From contig NZ_CP029397.2 of NCBI RefSeq assembly GCF_001704615.3, positions 1,984,001-2,048,000 on the forward strand: DNA of 64,000 bases. Direction: 5' to 3'. This document shows, in pieces, positions 52,758 to 62,914 of the stretch. Source of the stretch: Acinetobacter defluvii. GTDB lineage: Bacteria; Pseudomonadota; Gammaproteobacteria; Pseudomonadales; Moraxellaceae. The first letter of the stretch is position 1. The number at the start of each line of letters is the position of its first letter. The translations under genes and the position numbers were made by a program. A model generated the notes under the pieces. It saw only the letters and a list, made by a program, of their open reading frames with translations. It had not been told where the DNA came from and searched no databases.

Positions 52758-54290
52758 TTAATCAATCGCAGGTGTATAAGTACCATCTGCAATAGCACCT
52801 TTGATGCGTTCAGCTTCTGCAAGCACGAGTGCCAACAAGTTCTGTACGTTTTCTAAAGTTGCAACTGGGCTTAAAGTCGTCATTTTCAATGATTGAACAT
52901 TACCAACTTTGGTGACACCAATATTTGCTTCACCACGCGCAAACAGTTCATCTGCCACGTTTTGATTCAGTGTATCGAGTAGTTCGATTGGATAACCTTC
53001 TGGCACAACACGGAACAATACCGATGCAAACTGTGGATCAACCAACATTTCAAGACCGTCAGTTGTATTGATATAGTCTGCAACTTCACGTGTCAGCTTC
53101 ACACCGTGATCGATCATCGAACCGTAAAGTTCTTCACCTAAATTTTCAATCGTCATCCACAATTTCAACGCATCAAAACGACGCGTTGTTTGTAGTGATT
53201 TAGATACTAGGTTTGGTACACCATGCTCTTCATCATAAGCTGAGTTCAAATATTCAGCTTCATAATGCATGAAACGATAGTTCGCTTCATCTTTCAACAA
53301 GAACGCACCACAAGAAATGCTTTGGAAATAATGCTTATGGAAATCCAACGTGATCGAATCTGACAATTCAATACCATCCAACATAGAACGGTAATCGTTT
53401 GAAAGAATCAATGCCCCACCCCATGCCGCATCGATATGCATCCAAGCGCCATATTTGGTGGTGATTTCACGGATTTTTTTCAATGGATCAATTGCGCCTG
53501 CATCAGTCGTACCCGCAGTTGCAACCACACATGCCACAATTTTGCCTTCAGCTTGAAGGTGTGCCATGGTTTTTTCCAGTGCATCGACATCCATCTGTGC
53601 ATTTTCATTCACAGGAACAGTCACAACAGATTGGAAGCCCATGCCCATCATCGCCATGTTCTTTTGCACTGAGAAATGTGCATTTTCAGAACAAATTACT
53701 TTGACATTGCGCATTGCTTCATTTGGCACGCCATCACGCTGTACAGACCACGGATTGCCGTTTTCGTCTTTCCAGTTCTTGGCAATACACCAGTCACGTG
53801 CAAGAAGTACACCCATTAAATTCGACTGCGTACCACCTGAAGTGAACACACCTGCTTGACCTGCACCATAACCGACTTTTTGACGAAGCCAGTCAATGAG
53901 TTGCACTTCCATCAATGAACCCGCAGGGCTTTGATCCCATGAGTCCATAGATTGATTTGTTGCATTAATCAACACTTCAGCAATTTGACTGGTGACCATG
54001 GTTGGACAATGCAAATGCGCTAAAGAATGTGGATGATGTACTTTTAAACTTTTATTGAGGAAAAGTTCCACCATACGCTCAAGCGATTGGTGCAAACCTA
54101 AACCTTCTTTTGATGGGTTAAAAGAAATCGCTTGACGAAGTTCTTTAATGCTACCACCCGTATACATTTTATCGTTTTGCAACCATGCTGCGACCGCTTT
54201 GGTCGCCTCAGCCATTGCTGACTCATAGTCAGCAATGGACTTAGCATCATTGCAGAGTAACGCTTTACGATGTTCTGCAAAATCTACCAT
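52758..54290 (-). CDS. ddc: L-2,4-diaminobutyrate decarboxylase
   Basis: A 510-residue PLP enzyme of the group II decarboxylases that makes 1,3-diaminopropane from 2,4-diaminobutyrate. The PLP-binding lysine is in [19 protein letters not shown]. Other family marks are [29 protein letters not shown] and [12 protein letters not shown]. It is encoded three bases after dat, whose product is its substrate; the pair is characteristic of Acinetobacter and some other gammaproteobacteria. Confidence 0.93.
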   Translation of the reverse strand: MVDFAEHRKALLCNDAKSIADYESAMAEATKAVAAWLQNDKMYTGGSIKELRQAISFNPSKEGLGLHQSLERMVELFLNKSLKVHHPHSLAHLHCPTMVTSQIAEVLINATNQSMDSWDQSPAGSLMEVQLIDWLRQKVGYGAGQAGVFTSGGTQSNLMGVLLARDWCIAKNWKDENGNPWSVQRDGVPNEAMRNVKVICSENAHFSVQKNMAMMGMGFQSVVTVPVNENAQMDVDALEKTMAHLQAEGKIVACVVATAGTTDAGAIDPLKKIREITTKYGAWMHIDAAWGGALILSNDYRSMLDGIELSDSITLDFHKHYFQSISCGAFLLKDEANYRFMHYEAEYLNSAYDEEHGVPNLVSKSLQTTRRFDALKLWMTIENLGEELYGSMIDHGVKLTREVADYINTTDGLEMLVDPQFASVLFRVVPEGYPIELLDTLNQNVADELFARGEANIGVTKVGNVQSLKMTTLSPVATLENVQNLLALVLAEAERIKGAIADGTYTPAID

Positions 54291-54293
54291 AAA

Positions 54294-55667
54294 TTACGCG
54301 CCTCGAACTGCAACAAGAGCTTCTGCAACTGCTTTCTTAAAGCGTGCAATCGCTTCTACACATTCTTCTTGAGTAATGATCAATGGGCAAAGCAAACGAA
54401 TTACTGTTCCGCCACGACCACCTTTTTCAAGCAATAATTTATTGTTGAAACATGCTGTTTGAATTGCAGCAGCCAATTGTGAATCCGCAGGAAGTGAACC
54501 CATATGATCTGCTGGCTTACGCTCGTCTACAATTTCAACACCGATCATTAAGCCACGACCACGAACATTACCAATACACGGGAATTCTTGTGCTAATTTT
54601 TTCAATTCAGCTTGTAAGAAATCACCACGCTCTTGTGCATTTTGCGCAAGGTTTTGCTCTTTGATGGTTTTGATCGTTGCAAGACCTGTACCCATTGCAA
54701 GTTGGTTACCACGGAAAGTACCCGTATGACCTGCAGGCTGCCAAGCATCAAACTTACGTTTAATTCCTAATACTGCAAGCGGTAAGCTACCACCTACTGC
54801 TTTCGACATCACCACCACATCAGGTTCAATCCCTGCATGTTCAAAAGCAAACATTTTTCCTGAACGGGCAAATCCAGCTTGAACTTCATCAAGAATAAGA
54901 ACGATGTTATGACGCTCAGTCACTTCACGGATTTTTTGCAACCATTTTGTAGGTGCAGTCACAACACCGCCTTCACCTTGAATCGCTTCAAGAATCACAG
55001 CAGCAGGTTTGGTTACACCGCTTTCTACATCTTCAATGAAGTTTTCAAAATAATAAGTAAGCGCATCAACACCTGCTTCACCGCCAACCCCCAATGGGCA
55101 ACGGTATTCATGCGGATATGGCATAAACTGTACACCTGGCATTAAGCCATTCACCGCATTTTTAGCAGATAAGTTACCCGTCATTGCCAGTGCCCCATGG
55201 GTCATACCATGGTAGCCACCAGAAAAACTAATCACTGTGCTACGACCAGTGTAGGTCTTAGCCAACTTAATCGCTGCTTCTGTACCATCTGCACCAGATG
55301 GACCACAGAACTGTAGACAATACTCTTCTTTACCACCAGGTAATTGCTCAAGTAGCGCTTCAGTAAAAGCATCTTTTAAAGGCGTTGTTAAATCTAAAGT
55401 ATGTAAAGGCAAACCACTGGCTAAAGTGTCTTGAATACTTTTAATCACCGCAGGATGGTTATGGCCTAAAGCCAATGTTCCTGCCCCAGCTAAACAATCG
55501 AGGTATTTTGTACCTTCAACATCGGTAACCCAACAACCATGTGCTTCCGCTATCGCTAACGGTAATTTACGTGGATAACTACGAACATTCGATTCCATCT
55601 GACTTTGGCGAGTCAAGTAGTATTCGTTTGTGGAAGTGGCAGCAGGATTTACAGAAGTAACGCTCAT
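54294..55667 (-). CDS. dat: Diaminobutyrate-2-oxoglutarate aminotransferase
   Basis: This 457-residue class III aminotransferase converts aspartate semialdehyde to L-2,4-diaminobutyrate with glutamate as donor. It shows the PLP phosphate site [17 protein letters not shown], the [13 protein letters not shown]sp motif and the Lys in [17 protein letters not shown]. It is the first gene of the two-gene operon with ddc. The promoter should be in the long region upstream of 55667. Confidence 0.93.
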   Translation of the reverse strand: MSVTSVNPAATSTNEYYLTRQSQMESNVRSYPRKLPLAIAEAHGCWVTDVEGTKYLDCLAGAGTLALGHNHPAVIKSIQDTLASGLPLHTLDLTTPLKDAFTEALLEQLPGGKEEYCLQFCGPSGADGTEAAIKLAKTYTGRSTVISFSGGYHGMTHGALAMTGNLSAKNAVNGLMPGVQFMPYPHEYRCPLGVGGEAGVDALTYYFENFIEDVESGVTKPAAVILEAIQGEGGVVTAPTKWLQKIREVTERHNIVLILDEVQAGFARSGKMFAFEHAGIEPDVVVMSKAVGGSLPLAVLGIKRKFDAWQPAGHTGTFRGNQLAMGTGLATIKTIKEQNLAQNAQERGDFLQAELKKLAQEFPCIGNVRGRGLMIGVEIVDERKPADHMGSLPADSQLAAAIQTACFNNKLLLEKGGRGGTVIRLLCPLIITQEECVEAIARFKKAVAEALVAVRGA

Positions 55668-56160
55668 ATCGAATTACCATCTCTGATATGGGTTGAAAGA
55701 AATAAGTCGGGTGACTTGCGGTCCTTTGACTCGGTGCTTTATAGAAATCTAGTTAGTCAGAATTTTTTCATAGCCCTAACTAGGAGGGCGATAATACAGT
55801 TTTTTTCAAGAAAATAAATATCTTTTATGAACTTATTGCTTAGTAGTTCATTGGAAAAAACATTCATCCTAACTTAGACTAAGAGTATCATCATACTATG
55901 TGACAGATGAAAGAAAACTTTGAAATATTTTAAAGATTTTTATTTATGTAGTTTTCGTAGTAAGCTTTTTTAGAAAAATTACAATAACAGATTAATATTT
56001 AAAATCTTTTTTAAAATAAAATGATTTCAAAATACACCTGAAACATTACAAATCCACCACAATATCCTCGAATCTATTCCTAAACTTGGCTTTAAGATCG
56101 AAGTATCTTCAAATTTATTCAAAAATATATTTGTATATCAATATTTTTTAAGGATTTAAC
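55668..56160. other. 493-base intergenic region between divergent dat and SIMPL genes
   Basis: AT-rich, no reading frame of credible quality, no tRNA and no strong hairpin. It must contain promoters for the dat-ddc operon (to the left) and the SIMPL gene (to the right), but no site was clear enough to be placed by eye. Confidence 0.6.
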
Positions 56161-56865
56161 ATGCGTTATTTAGCTTTAACTACTCTACTTTTAGGAACAA
56201 CACTAAGCACTATGAGCAACGCCGCTGAAAATGAGCCTTTAAATTACAACATTGTCAATGTGCAAGCTGACGCAACACGTCAAGTTTCAAATGATGAAAT
56301 GCATGCAGTTCTTTTCATTGAGAAAACCAACAAACAACCTGCTGAGCTGTCTGCACAAATTACCCAGCTCATGAACCAAGCGATTGCCACTGCAAAAAAA
56401 TACCCACAAGTGAAAGTTGAAACGGGTTCACAAACCACTTATCCGATTTATGACAATGACAGCCAAAAATTAAAAGAATGGCGTGGTCGTGCTGAGGTTC
56501 GTCTAGAAAGTAAAGATTTCAAGGCAGCAAGCCAATTAATCAATGAACTACAACAGAATTTCCAAACCCAATCGATCAACTTTACTGTTTCAGATGAACA
56601 ACGCAAAAAAGTTGAAAATGAACTTATGGTGGAAGCATCGAAAAACTTCCAACAACGTGCACAAATTTTAACCCAAGCATGGAATAAATCTGCATATAAT
56701 TTAGTTAGTTTAAATATCAATACCAATAATTATGCACCTCAACCGATCATGATGCGTGCAAGCATGGCAAAGTTTGAAGCCGCTGATGCGGGGGGTGGGC
56801 AAAATATGGCTGCTGGCGAGTCTAAAATTACTGTAAATGCAAACGGTTCAATTCAGTTTAAATAA
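56161..56865 (+). CDS. SIMPL domain (DUF541) periplasmic protein
   Basis: A 234-residue precursor with a cleavable signal peptide (cut probably after SNA, about residue 21). The mature part has the SIMPL features: ATRQVSNDEMHAVLFIEK, KVETGSQTTYPIYDNDSQ and LVSLNINTNNYAPQPIMMRA. The family occurs in the periplasm, with poorly defined roles often tied to stress. It has its own terminator and stands alone. Confidence 0.82.
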   Translation: MRYLALTTLLLGTTLSTMSNAAENEPLNYNIVNVQADATRQVSNDEMHAVLFIEKTNKQPAELSAQITQLMNQAIATAKKYPQVKVETGSQTTYPIYDNDSQKLKEWRGRAEVRLESKDFKAASQLINELQQNFQTQSINFTVSDEQRKKVENELMVEASKNFQQRAQILTQAWNKSAYNLVSLNINTNNYAPQPIMMRASMAKFEAADAGGGQNMAAGESKITVNANGSIQFK

Positions 56866-56910
56866 GGACTGTTGCCTATTTTAGGCAGGACTTATTTGAA
56901 TACATAGAAA

Positions 56911-56944
56911 CAGCAAACCGATATATCGTTTTGCTGTTTTTTTA
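56911..56944 (+). terminator. Terminator after the SIMPL gene
   Basis: CAGCAAA (56911-56917) pairs with TTTGCTG (56930-56936), with additional CGAT/ATCG pairing inside, and T bases follow to 56944. Confidence 0.75.
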
Positions 56945-57068
56945 TTAGAAATATACAGATGGTCATCACAAATTTTATTTACAATGTTGCCTTTAAGTTA
57001 CCTATATATTTCATTTTAATGACAAGATGATTAAAGTAAGCAGCCGACGATTTGCCTGTTTGAATATA

Positions 57069-57665
57069 ATGTCGATTGAAAACTTAAATCTTGCCTTATT
57101 TAATCTTTTAAATGCACCAGAACATGCATCATCATTTATGGTGCGCTATGCGATTTTCATTGCCAATGATTTATTGTATTTAATGATTTTTGCGTTTGCT
57201 ATCATGTGGTTTCGTGGTAACGAAAATGTCAAAAAACAGATTTTAAAAGCGTTTATTTTTACCTGTATTACACTTTCAATTAGTCAACTGATTTCTCATG
57301 TTTTTTACTCACCACGACCTTTTATGATGGACTTGGGAATTACACTCATTCAACATAAGCCAACTGGTTCATTTCCAAGCAATCACATGACTATTTTTAG
57401 TAGTATTGCGTTTGCTTATTACTTTTCAGTACAACGTGAACTTGGCAAGTTACTCATACTTATCGCATGGTTAGTCGCGTGGTCACGTGTGTATGTGGGT
57501 GTACATTTTCCTATTGATATGTTGGGCGCTTTTCTACTGGCGTTATTAGTCAATATTTCTGGACTAGCGTTATGGCACAAATATAAAGACTTTATTTTAA
57601 ACTTAGTCTTGGCAATTTATTATCGTGTTTTTAAGCCTTTTATTGATAAAGGCTATATAAAGTAA
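57069..57665 (+). CDS. PAP2 family phosphatase (undecaprenyl pyrophosphatase-like)
   Basis: The 198-residue membrane protein (start at ATG 57069; 57027 would add 14 residues) has five to six spans and the phosphatase motifs: FYSPRPF, PSNHMTIFSS and SRVYVGVHFPIDML, matching the three conserved PAP2 blocks with catalytic His residues. By family it removes phosphate from undecaprenyl pyrophosphate or other lipids at the periplasmic face. It is separate from its neighbours by gaps of more than 100 bases. Confidence 0.82.
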   Translation: MSIENLNLALFNLLNAPEHASSFMVRYAIFIANDLLYLMIFAFAIMWFRGNENVKKQILKAFIFTCITLSISQLISHVFYSPRPFMMDLGITLIQHKPTGSFPSNHMTIFSSIAFAYYFSVQRELGKLLILIAWLVAWSRVYVGVHFPIDMLGAFLLALLVNISGLALWHKYKDFILNLVLAIYYRVFKPFIDKGYIK

Positions 57666-57787
57666 ATGAGAATGTAGCCTTATCCAACCCATCAAGTTTC
57701 ACTTAATGAGATTTCATGGTTTATCATTACTTTTATTCCCAATATTTCTAGCATAAACTTCCCACTCTTCCTCCAAGCAGATCGATA

Positions 57788-58560
57788 ATGGAATATCAAA
57801 GTATTTTGCTGAGCCTTGGCTTTTTCGCCTTTTGTGGTGGGCTTATTGATGCTGCGGTTGGCGGTGGTGGCTTGATCCAATTACCTGCTTTAATTCATGC
57901 ACTTCCAAAACACAGTTTAGCTACTGTTTTTGGTACCAATAAAATCATCGCTATGGCAGGTACAGTTTCTTCTGCTTTTGCTTACTTTAAGAAAGTAACA
58001 ATCAATTGGAAATTAGTACTTCCAACTATGCTGGCTGCTTTTATATTTTCTTTCTTTGGTGCAATGTCAGTTTCAATGATTCCCAAAGAATTCATGCGAT
58101 ATATCGTATTTTTCTTATTAATCACCATTGCAATTTATACTTTTGCTAAAAAAGATTTGGGTAAGATTCATACGGTTTTACAAGCAGGTAAAAAAGAAAT
58201 CGCGCTTGGAATCTTGTTTGGTGCAGTTATCGGTTTCTATGATGGTATTTTGGTCCGGGCACAGGCAGTTTCTTATTATTTTTATTTGTAAAGGTGTTTG
58301 CTTTCGATTTTTTAAATGCTTCCGCTTCTGCAAAACTGGTTAATGTTTCAACCAATGCTGCTGCAATCTTTTTCTTTATTCCCACAGGCCATGTGATTTG
58401 GCTCGCTGCAATGATATTAGCAATATGTAACATTTTAGGTGCGATCACAGGTACAGCACTTGCTATGAAATATGGCAGTGGATTTATCCGTATTTTCTTT
58501 TTGATTTTATTAATCTTTTTAATTGGACGAATGGGTTATGATTTATTCTTTCAATCATGA
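57788..58560 (+). pseudogene. TauE/SafE family transporter with a one-base frameshift
   Basis: Codons from ATG 57788 read as the N-terminal half of a TauE/SafE permease (GGLIDAAVGGGGLIQLPALI) up to GFYDGIL. The T-run at 58248-58251 is four bases; a fifth T would restore GFYDGIFGPGTGSFLL and continue in the frame of 58294-58560. The rejoined protein would have 257 residues and the normal eight-span form with repeated G-x-G motifs. So it is either a phase-variable or dead gene, or an error in this assembly. Confidence 0.82.
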
Positions 58561-58890
58561 ATTAAAATCGCTTTGGATCCGAAAATATATGCATATACAC
58601 CATTGATATGTGCTGAAATAACAGGACACTTCCACTTGGGAGATTTTAGGCAGCTAACTTGTAAATTTAAACTTGCACAACTTCTGGCTTGATTTTTACT
58701 GCGCCACCCACTTGTTTTTCTTCAATCAAAGGGACTGTATCTGGTGGAGTTAACTCAATTTTCGCCATATTTCACCTCACAACTTTACTTTATAAAGTTC
58801 AATCACTTCTTTTACTCACAACTTAACTGTTCAGCTAGTTCATTCAAATAAAAGAAGTTTCAATTTTTATTTTAAAATTTCATTAGATTT
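58561..58890. other. 330-base interval with one small gene
   Basis: Apart from the 33-codon frame at 58667-58768, nothing is visible in this interval. The DNA is AT-rich on either side of that frame, and no strong terminator or repeat was seen. Confidence 0.5.
58667..58768 (-). CDS. Possible 33-residue protein
   Basis: On the minus strand ATG 58768 is preceded by GAGGTGAAAT, one of the better ribosome binding sites in this region. The 33-residue product begins MAKIELTPPDT and ends KPEVVQV, with Pro and Val prominent and no membrane segment. It stands between two AT-rich gaps. No family is known to me; low length means it could be missed by automatic annotation. Confidence 0.5.
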   Translation of the reverse strand: MAKIELTPPDTVPLIEEKQVGGAVKIKPEVVQV

Positions 58891-59274
58891 TTAGCTTTCG
58901 ATTTTATCTAAAGCACGATCTTTTAAACTTAAATTTCCACGAAGAATATCTGCCAACATTCTCCAATCAGAAATAAAACTATATAAAGGCTGCTTAAAAC
59001 TTGCAGGTTTATTTTTCTCAAATACAAAATGCCCCACCCATGCGCAAGCATAACCAGACACTAAACCATATACGAAATATTTTGCTTTACGCTGACGAAT
59101 GGCTTTATTAAAAAAATACAAACCGACACTACTGCCCAAGGCATGCAAACGACGACTGCTAATATTGCGATGTTCAGTTAAATAAAAACGATAAAATTCA
59201 GAATAGTTTTTAATGGGAAGTTGAAATTGTGGTTGGGTCATCAATTCTTGCTTAGATTCAACTTGGCTATTCAC
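58891..59274 (-). CDS. Mpo1-like / DUF962 family protein
   Basis: The GTG at 59274 is chosen as start because AAGGAA is six bases ahead of it; this gives 127 residues. ATG 59241 has no ribosome binding site, and a longer frame to 59406 has no family match. Typical features are the FYRFYLTEHRNISSRRLHAL stretch and the C-terminal WVGHFVFEKNKPASFKQPL, which agree with the 2-hydroxyacyl dioxygenase Mpo1-like family. It has two or so hydrophobic segments between them. Confidence 0.75.
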   Translation of the reverse strand: MNSQVESKQELMTQPQFQLPIKNYSEFYRFYLTEHRNISSRRLHALGSSVGLYFFNKAIRQRKAKYFVYGLVSGYACAWVGHFVFEKNKPASFKQPLYSFISDWRMLADILRGNLSLKDRALDKIES

Positions 59275-59523
59275 GATGGTTTCCTTTTGAATAATTTTTA
59301 TCTCTTTCAGAGTATAGTTTCGTTTTAAAAAAGGCAATCTGCTTTTCGACAGATTTTTTGTGTTTTGCCTAAGATGGTAACAGGATTGATCTGCTTTATT
59401 TTTCAATATCCGTTACAATTTCAATCTCTCAGTCTTAGTGTATTTTGAGTTGATATTTCAACATTTTTTAGAAAAATTTACGCTAAGATTAAAGTGATGA
59501 TTATTGTTGTTTAGGAAAATTCC

Positions 59524-60984
59524 ATGCTTGAAGTTGAGTTAAAGTTTCAGATTCCAGAGGCTCGTCGCAATGCACTTCTCAAGGCTTTAGACCCCAAAAA
59601 ATCTGAAATAATTCAATTACAAGCCAAATATTACGATACTGAAAAAAAAGCATTGGCAGAACATTCTGCAGCTTTACGCCAACGGCTTGAAGGCAGTCGA
59701 TGGATTCAAACTTTAAAAGCTATGGGAAAAAGTCAACTCCATCGCTTTGAAGATAATCATGATCTGGGGGAGTCAGAACAAGCACCTGAGTTAAATTTAG
59801 AGATTTATCAACAAAATCCTGAAGCATTACAAATTTTAAAAAATGCCTTAGGTGAAACGCATGACCAGCTGAAACTACAGTTTGAAACTGATATTCAACG
59901 TACTTTTCGTGTGTTTCAGTACCAAGATGCAGAAATTGAAATCAGTCTCGATATTGGGAAAATTCGTACCGAAACGGCTAAGCGAGACATTTATGAAGTA
60001 GAATTTGAGCTTAAGAATGGCTCAATCCAATCCCTCCTTGCTTTTAGTTTTGAATGGGTAAAAAAATATCAACTCTGGCTTGATGTACGCAGTAAAGCCG
60101 AATTTGGCAATTTATTACTTGAAAATAAATCTGTCAGTCCAGCCAAGCTTGCTAAAGAACTCACTTTAAATAAAAAAGAATCTGCAGATTTTAATTTAAG
60201 ATTGCTTATTGCTAATCAATTACAGCATTTATTGCCCAATATCGCTGCAATTTCCGCACATGTTGCTGAGCCTGAGCACTTACAACAGGCACAAATTGCA
60301 CTGCATCATTTACATTTAAGTATTTGTTTATTTAAGGAATGGAGTGAGGATATTTCAGATAAATGGGCGTATCAATTGGCAGCATTTAAAAGTCATTTCC
60401 AAAACTTAGCGCATTTTGAACATATGCAAAATACGTTGGGTGCGTTATTACAAAATCCCAAAACTGCAGAGAGCTTGGACAAAGATATTTTATATGCTAA
60501 AGAAAAGTTAAATAATTTAGTGAAATCTACGCTGAATGTTCAACATTATTTAGAGCTGCTTATGTTCAGTCTAAATGACGAAAAGCAAACTCAAGCACAT
60601 GATTTAAAATGGTTTGCGCAAAATACTTTGCAAAATCAGTATAAACAATTGCAAGAAAGCTTAACTCATGCTGATCTTGCTGACCTCGAAACCTTAGAGG
60701 AACTCGCATTAAGATTAAGTGAATTAAAATTTAGTTTTCCAATTTTAACCACGATTTATGATGTCAAAAACTTGCAAAAATATGGCAAAGCACTGAATGA
60801 TGCACAACATGCTTCTGAACAATATCAAGTACTTGCTTCATCTGCATCATATCTACAACAAAGCGATCTAGAAGCGAGCGACTGGTTTGCTTTAGGTTGG
60901 CTCACGGCAAAACAAGAAGTTTATGCAGAAAAACTATTAGAAGCGACAGAGCAATTCCTCGTCAGCCGTAAGTTTTTAAAATAA
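59524..60984 (+). CDS. CYTH domain protein with a degenerate CHAD domain
   Basis: Residues 1-195 form a CYTH triphosphate-tunnel domain: EVELKF near the start, ALRQRLEG near 50-57, WIQTLKAMG, and later EIEISLDIGKI and YEVEFELKNG. Residues 220-486 match the CHAD domain in length, but the conserved basic motif is altered (EHLQQAQIALHHLHLS at 251-266). The second copy at 62915 has EHVHQARVAIRRLRSA there. The CYTH part could still act on inorganic polyphosphate or nucleotide triphosphates; CHAD polyphosphate binding is probably lost. Confidence 0.85.
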   Translation: MLEVELKFQIPEARRNALLKALDPKKSEIIQLQAKYYDTEKKALAEHSAALRQRLEGSRWIQTLKAMGKSQLHRFEDNHDLGESEQAPELNLEIYQQNPEALQILKNALGETHDQLKLQFETDIQRTFRVFQYQDAEIEISLDIGKIRTETAKRDIYEVEFELKNGSIQSLLAFSFEWVKKYQLWLDVRSKAEFGNLLLENKSVSPAKLAKELTLNKKESADFNLRLLIANQLQHLLPNIAAISAHVAEPEHLQQAQIALHHLHLSICLFKEWSEDISDKWAYQLAAFKSHFQNLAHFEHMQNTLGALLQNPKTAESLDKDILYAKEKLNNLVKSTLNVQHYLELLMFSLNDEKQTQAHDLKWFAQNTLQNQYKQLQESLTHADLADLETLEELALRLSELKFSFPILTTIYDVKNLQKYGKALNDAQHASEQYQVLASSASYLQQSDLEASDWFALGWLTAKQEVYAEKLLEATEQFLVSRKFLK

Positions 60985-60988
60985 TTGA

Positions 60989-61030
60989 ATCAGCGCAGCG
61001 TAATCTAAAAGTCGTCTTCGCTGCGCTGAT
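60989..61030. terminator. 12-bp inverted repeat at the CYTH-CHAD / ABC convergence
   Basis: ATCAGCGCAGCG (60989-61000) and CGCTGCGCTGAT (61019-61030) are perfect inverted copies, spanning the stop codon of the ABC transporter gene. No T-tract follows, so it may be a bidirectional or RNA-stabilising hairpin. Confidence 0.55.
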
Positions 61031-62723
61031 CTTGCTGAATGAGCTCATCAAAATTAATCACTTTATCTGCATATTTGATTGCATAGTTTGCGTGAGAAAT
61101 CATGAAAATAGTCGACACTTGATTGCGTATAAATTGTATCACTTCTAGACTAGTTTGCTCATCCAATGCTGCTGTAGGTTCATCCATAATCAGCAACTTC
61201 GGCTTTTTCAACAATGCGCGAATAATGCTAATTCGTTGTTTTTCCCCACCTGAAAAACTTTTATAAATATGTTGTAGGTCATCATCTAAACTTAAATTAT
61301 TTTTCTCTAATAAATTGATTAAATTGAATTTAGATAAATACTCTTTCAACTCATCATCTTTATAATGATAGGGACTATTATGGATTAAATTTTCCCGAAG
61401 TGTGCCTGAATAAACCATAGGCATTTGGCTAACCACCGCAATTTCCTTAAAAATATTTTCCGAGAATTGCTGGCTGATCTCAATATTTTTATAAAATAAT
61501 TGCCCTGCTTCTATACGTTCTAAACCAATTAAATAGTTAATCAAACTGGTCTTTCCTATACCAGTTTGTCCAATTGCGACATAGATTTTATTTTTCTCGA
61601 TTTCCAAGTTAAAATTTTGGATTAAGTTTTTTCCTAAATACAATTGAGCATTTTTAAAGGTGTAGAAAACTGGCTGATCTATGATGTTTTCAAGTTTCAA
61701 TTGGTCAGTTTCCAAGTTAAAATATTGGTAAAATTTTTCGATGGCAATAAAGTCACCTTTCAAGTGAATAATACTTTGTGACACCATGAGCAGCGGCATG
61801 GTTAATGCAATTATATAAGTACTGATCAGAACAAAGTCACCTGACGTAACATTTTGATGTTTAAATAAATATACTGTAAAAAGCATAAACGTAAGCAAAA
61901 ATGCACCCACAAAAAATACTTGTATCGCCATAATCCAAGCTAATTTTCGATAACTATTGACCATTTCATTTTTATAGTGATTTAAACGCTTTTCATATAA
62001 ATTCATTTCATACTGTTGTGCACCATTGACCTTAATATCATAATTGGCTTGAATTTTTTCCACAAAAAACTGACCCACTTGATTTTGTGCATCATACATA
62101 GCGGTAAAAATATCATTTCCTTTGGCTGTAAAATAAATATTCAATACAAAGGTAACAAAAGCAAAAATCATAAAATACAAAGCATAATTTAAGGCAATAG
62201 ACTGTGCTAATACCCATACCATACTTAGTATTTGAAAAATAATAGGAATTAATACGAAAAGAATCACATAAGTAATCGTGCCAAATGAGGTCGCACCACG
62301 TAAAATATCTGTTTGATAAACACCTACCTCTATCTTCTTCTGCTCAGCAAATGTGGTCTTAAAAAACTGTTGTACACTTCCATGTAATAATGCAATTTTA
62401 AATTTAGTTTGTAAGTTTGCACTAAGAAATCCTTGCACATGGTTTAAAAGATTCATCAGCAACCAACCTAGTGCATAAGCTGTTGCTAAAATATAGAGAT
62501 TCATCCATGTAAATAGCTGTGTTATTTCTAGCTGAGTTGTACCTGACTTCGACTGATCGACAATTTCTTTTAAAATATAAGGCACTGCAACAGACAATAA
62601 CGTATGGATGAATAAAATAAATCCCAAGATCAACATATCTCGGATCGGATGCTCATAACGAGTTTTGACCACATTCCAAACTGAGTGGTAAATTTTCAAT
62701 ACTTCTAAGTGATTGTTTAACAT
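61005..62723 (-). CDS. ABC transporter, fused permease-ATPase
   Basis: A 572-residue half-transporter of the exporter type. Six membrane segments span about residues 28-320. The ATPase domain has Walker A GQTGIGKT (385-392), the signature FSGGEKQR (490-497) and Walker B LLIMDEPTAALD (510-521). It should form a dimer and export a lipid, peptide or drug; the substrate is not evident. The gene lies between the two CYTH-CHAD paralogues on the opposite strand. Confidence 0.87.
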   Translation of the reverse strand: MLNNHLEVLKIYHSVWNVVKTRYEHPIRDMLILGFILFIHTLLSVAVPYILKEIVDQSKSGTTQLEITQLFTWMNLYILATAYALGWLLMNLLNHVQGFLSANLQTKFKIALLHGSVQQFFKTTFAEQKKIEVGVYQTDILRGATSFGTITYVILFVLIPIIFQILSMVWVLAQSIALNYALYFMIFAFVTFVLNIYFTAKGNDIFTAMYDAQNQVGQFFVEKIQANYDIKVNGAQQYEMNLYEKRLNHYKNEMVNSYRKLAWIMAIQVFFVGAFLLTFMLFTVYLFKHQNVTSGDFVLISTYIIALTMPLLMVSQSIIHLKGDFIAIEKFYQYFNLETDQLKLENIIDQPVFYTFKNAQLYLGKNLIQNFNLEIEKNKIYVAIGQTGIGKTSLINYLIGLERIEAGQLFYKNIEISQQFSENIFKEIAVVSQMPMVYSGTLRENLIHNSPYHYKDDELKEYLSKFNLINLLEKNNLSLDDDLQHIYKSFSGGEKQRISIIRALLKKPKLLIMDEPTAALDEQTSLEVIQFIRNQVSTIFMISHANYAIKYADKVINFDELIQQDQRSEDDF

Positions 62724-62914
62724 AATTTTTATAATACATTCATTCTAATGAACTATTTCATTGTATAAAACTCAATCCAAAATCTCCGTAGAAATAACCA
62801 ATTAAAACAAAATACAGACATGACACGTTTATATACAATATTTTTACTCCTTTCAGATATGGATAAGGTATTGTTTTAATACGAACAATAAGTCTTAATT
62901 TAGGATGTATTGCT

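Noticed and set aside
55668..56160. Non-coding RNA in the dat upstream gap
   Set aside because: No stable hairpin with T-tract or promoter pair could be seen; AT-rich sequence only.
57788..58560. Programmed frameshift in the TauE/SafE gene
   Set aside because: The site is a plain T-run with no slippery heptamer or stimulatory hairpin, and the family does not use frameshifting.
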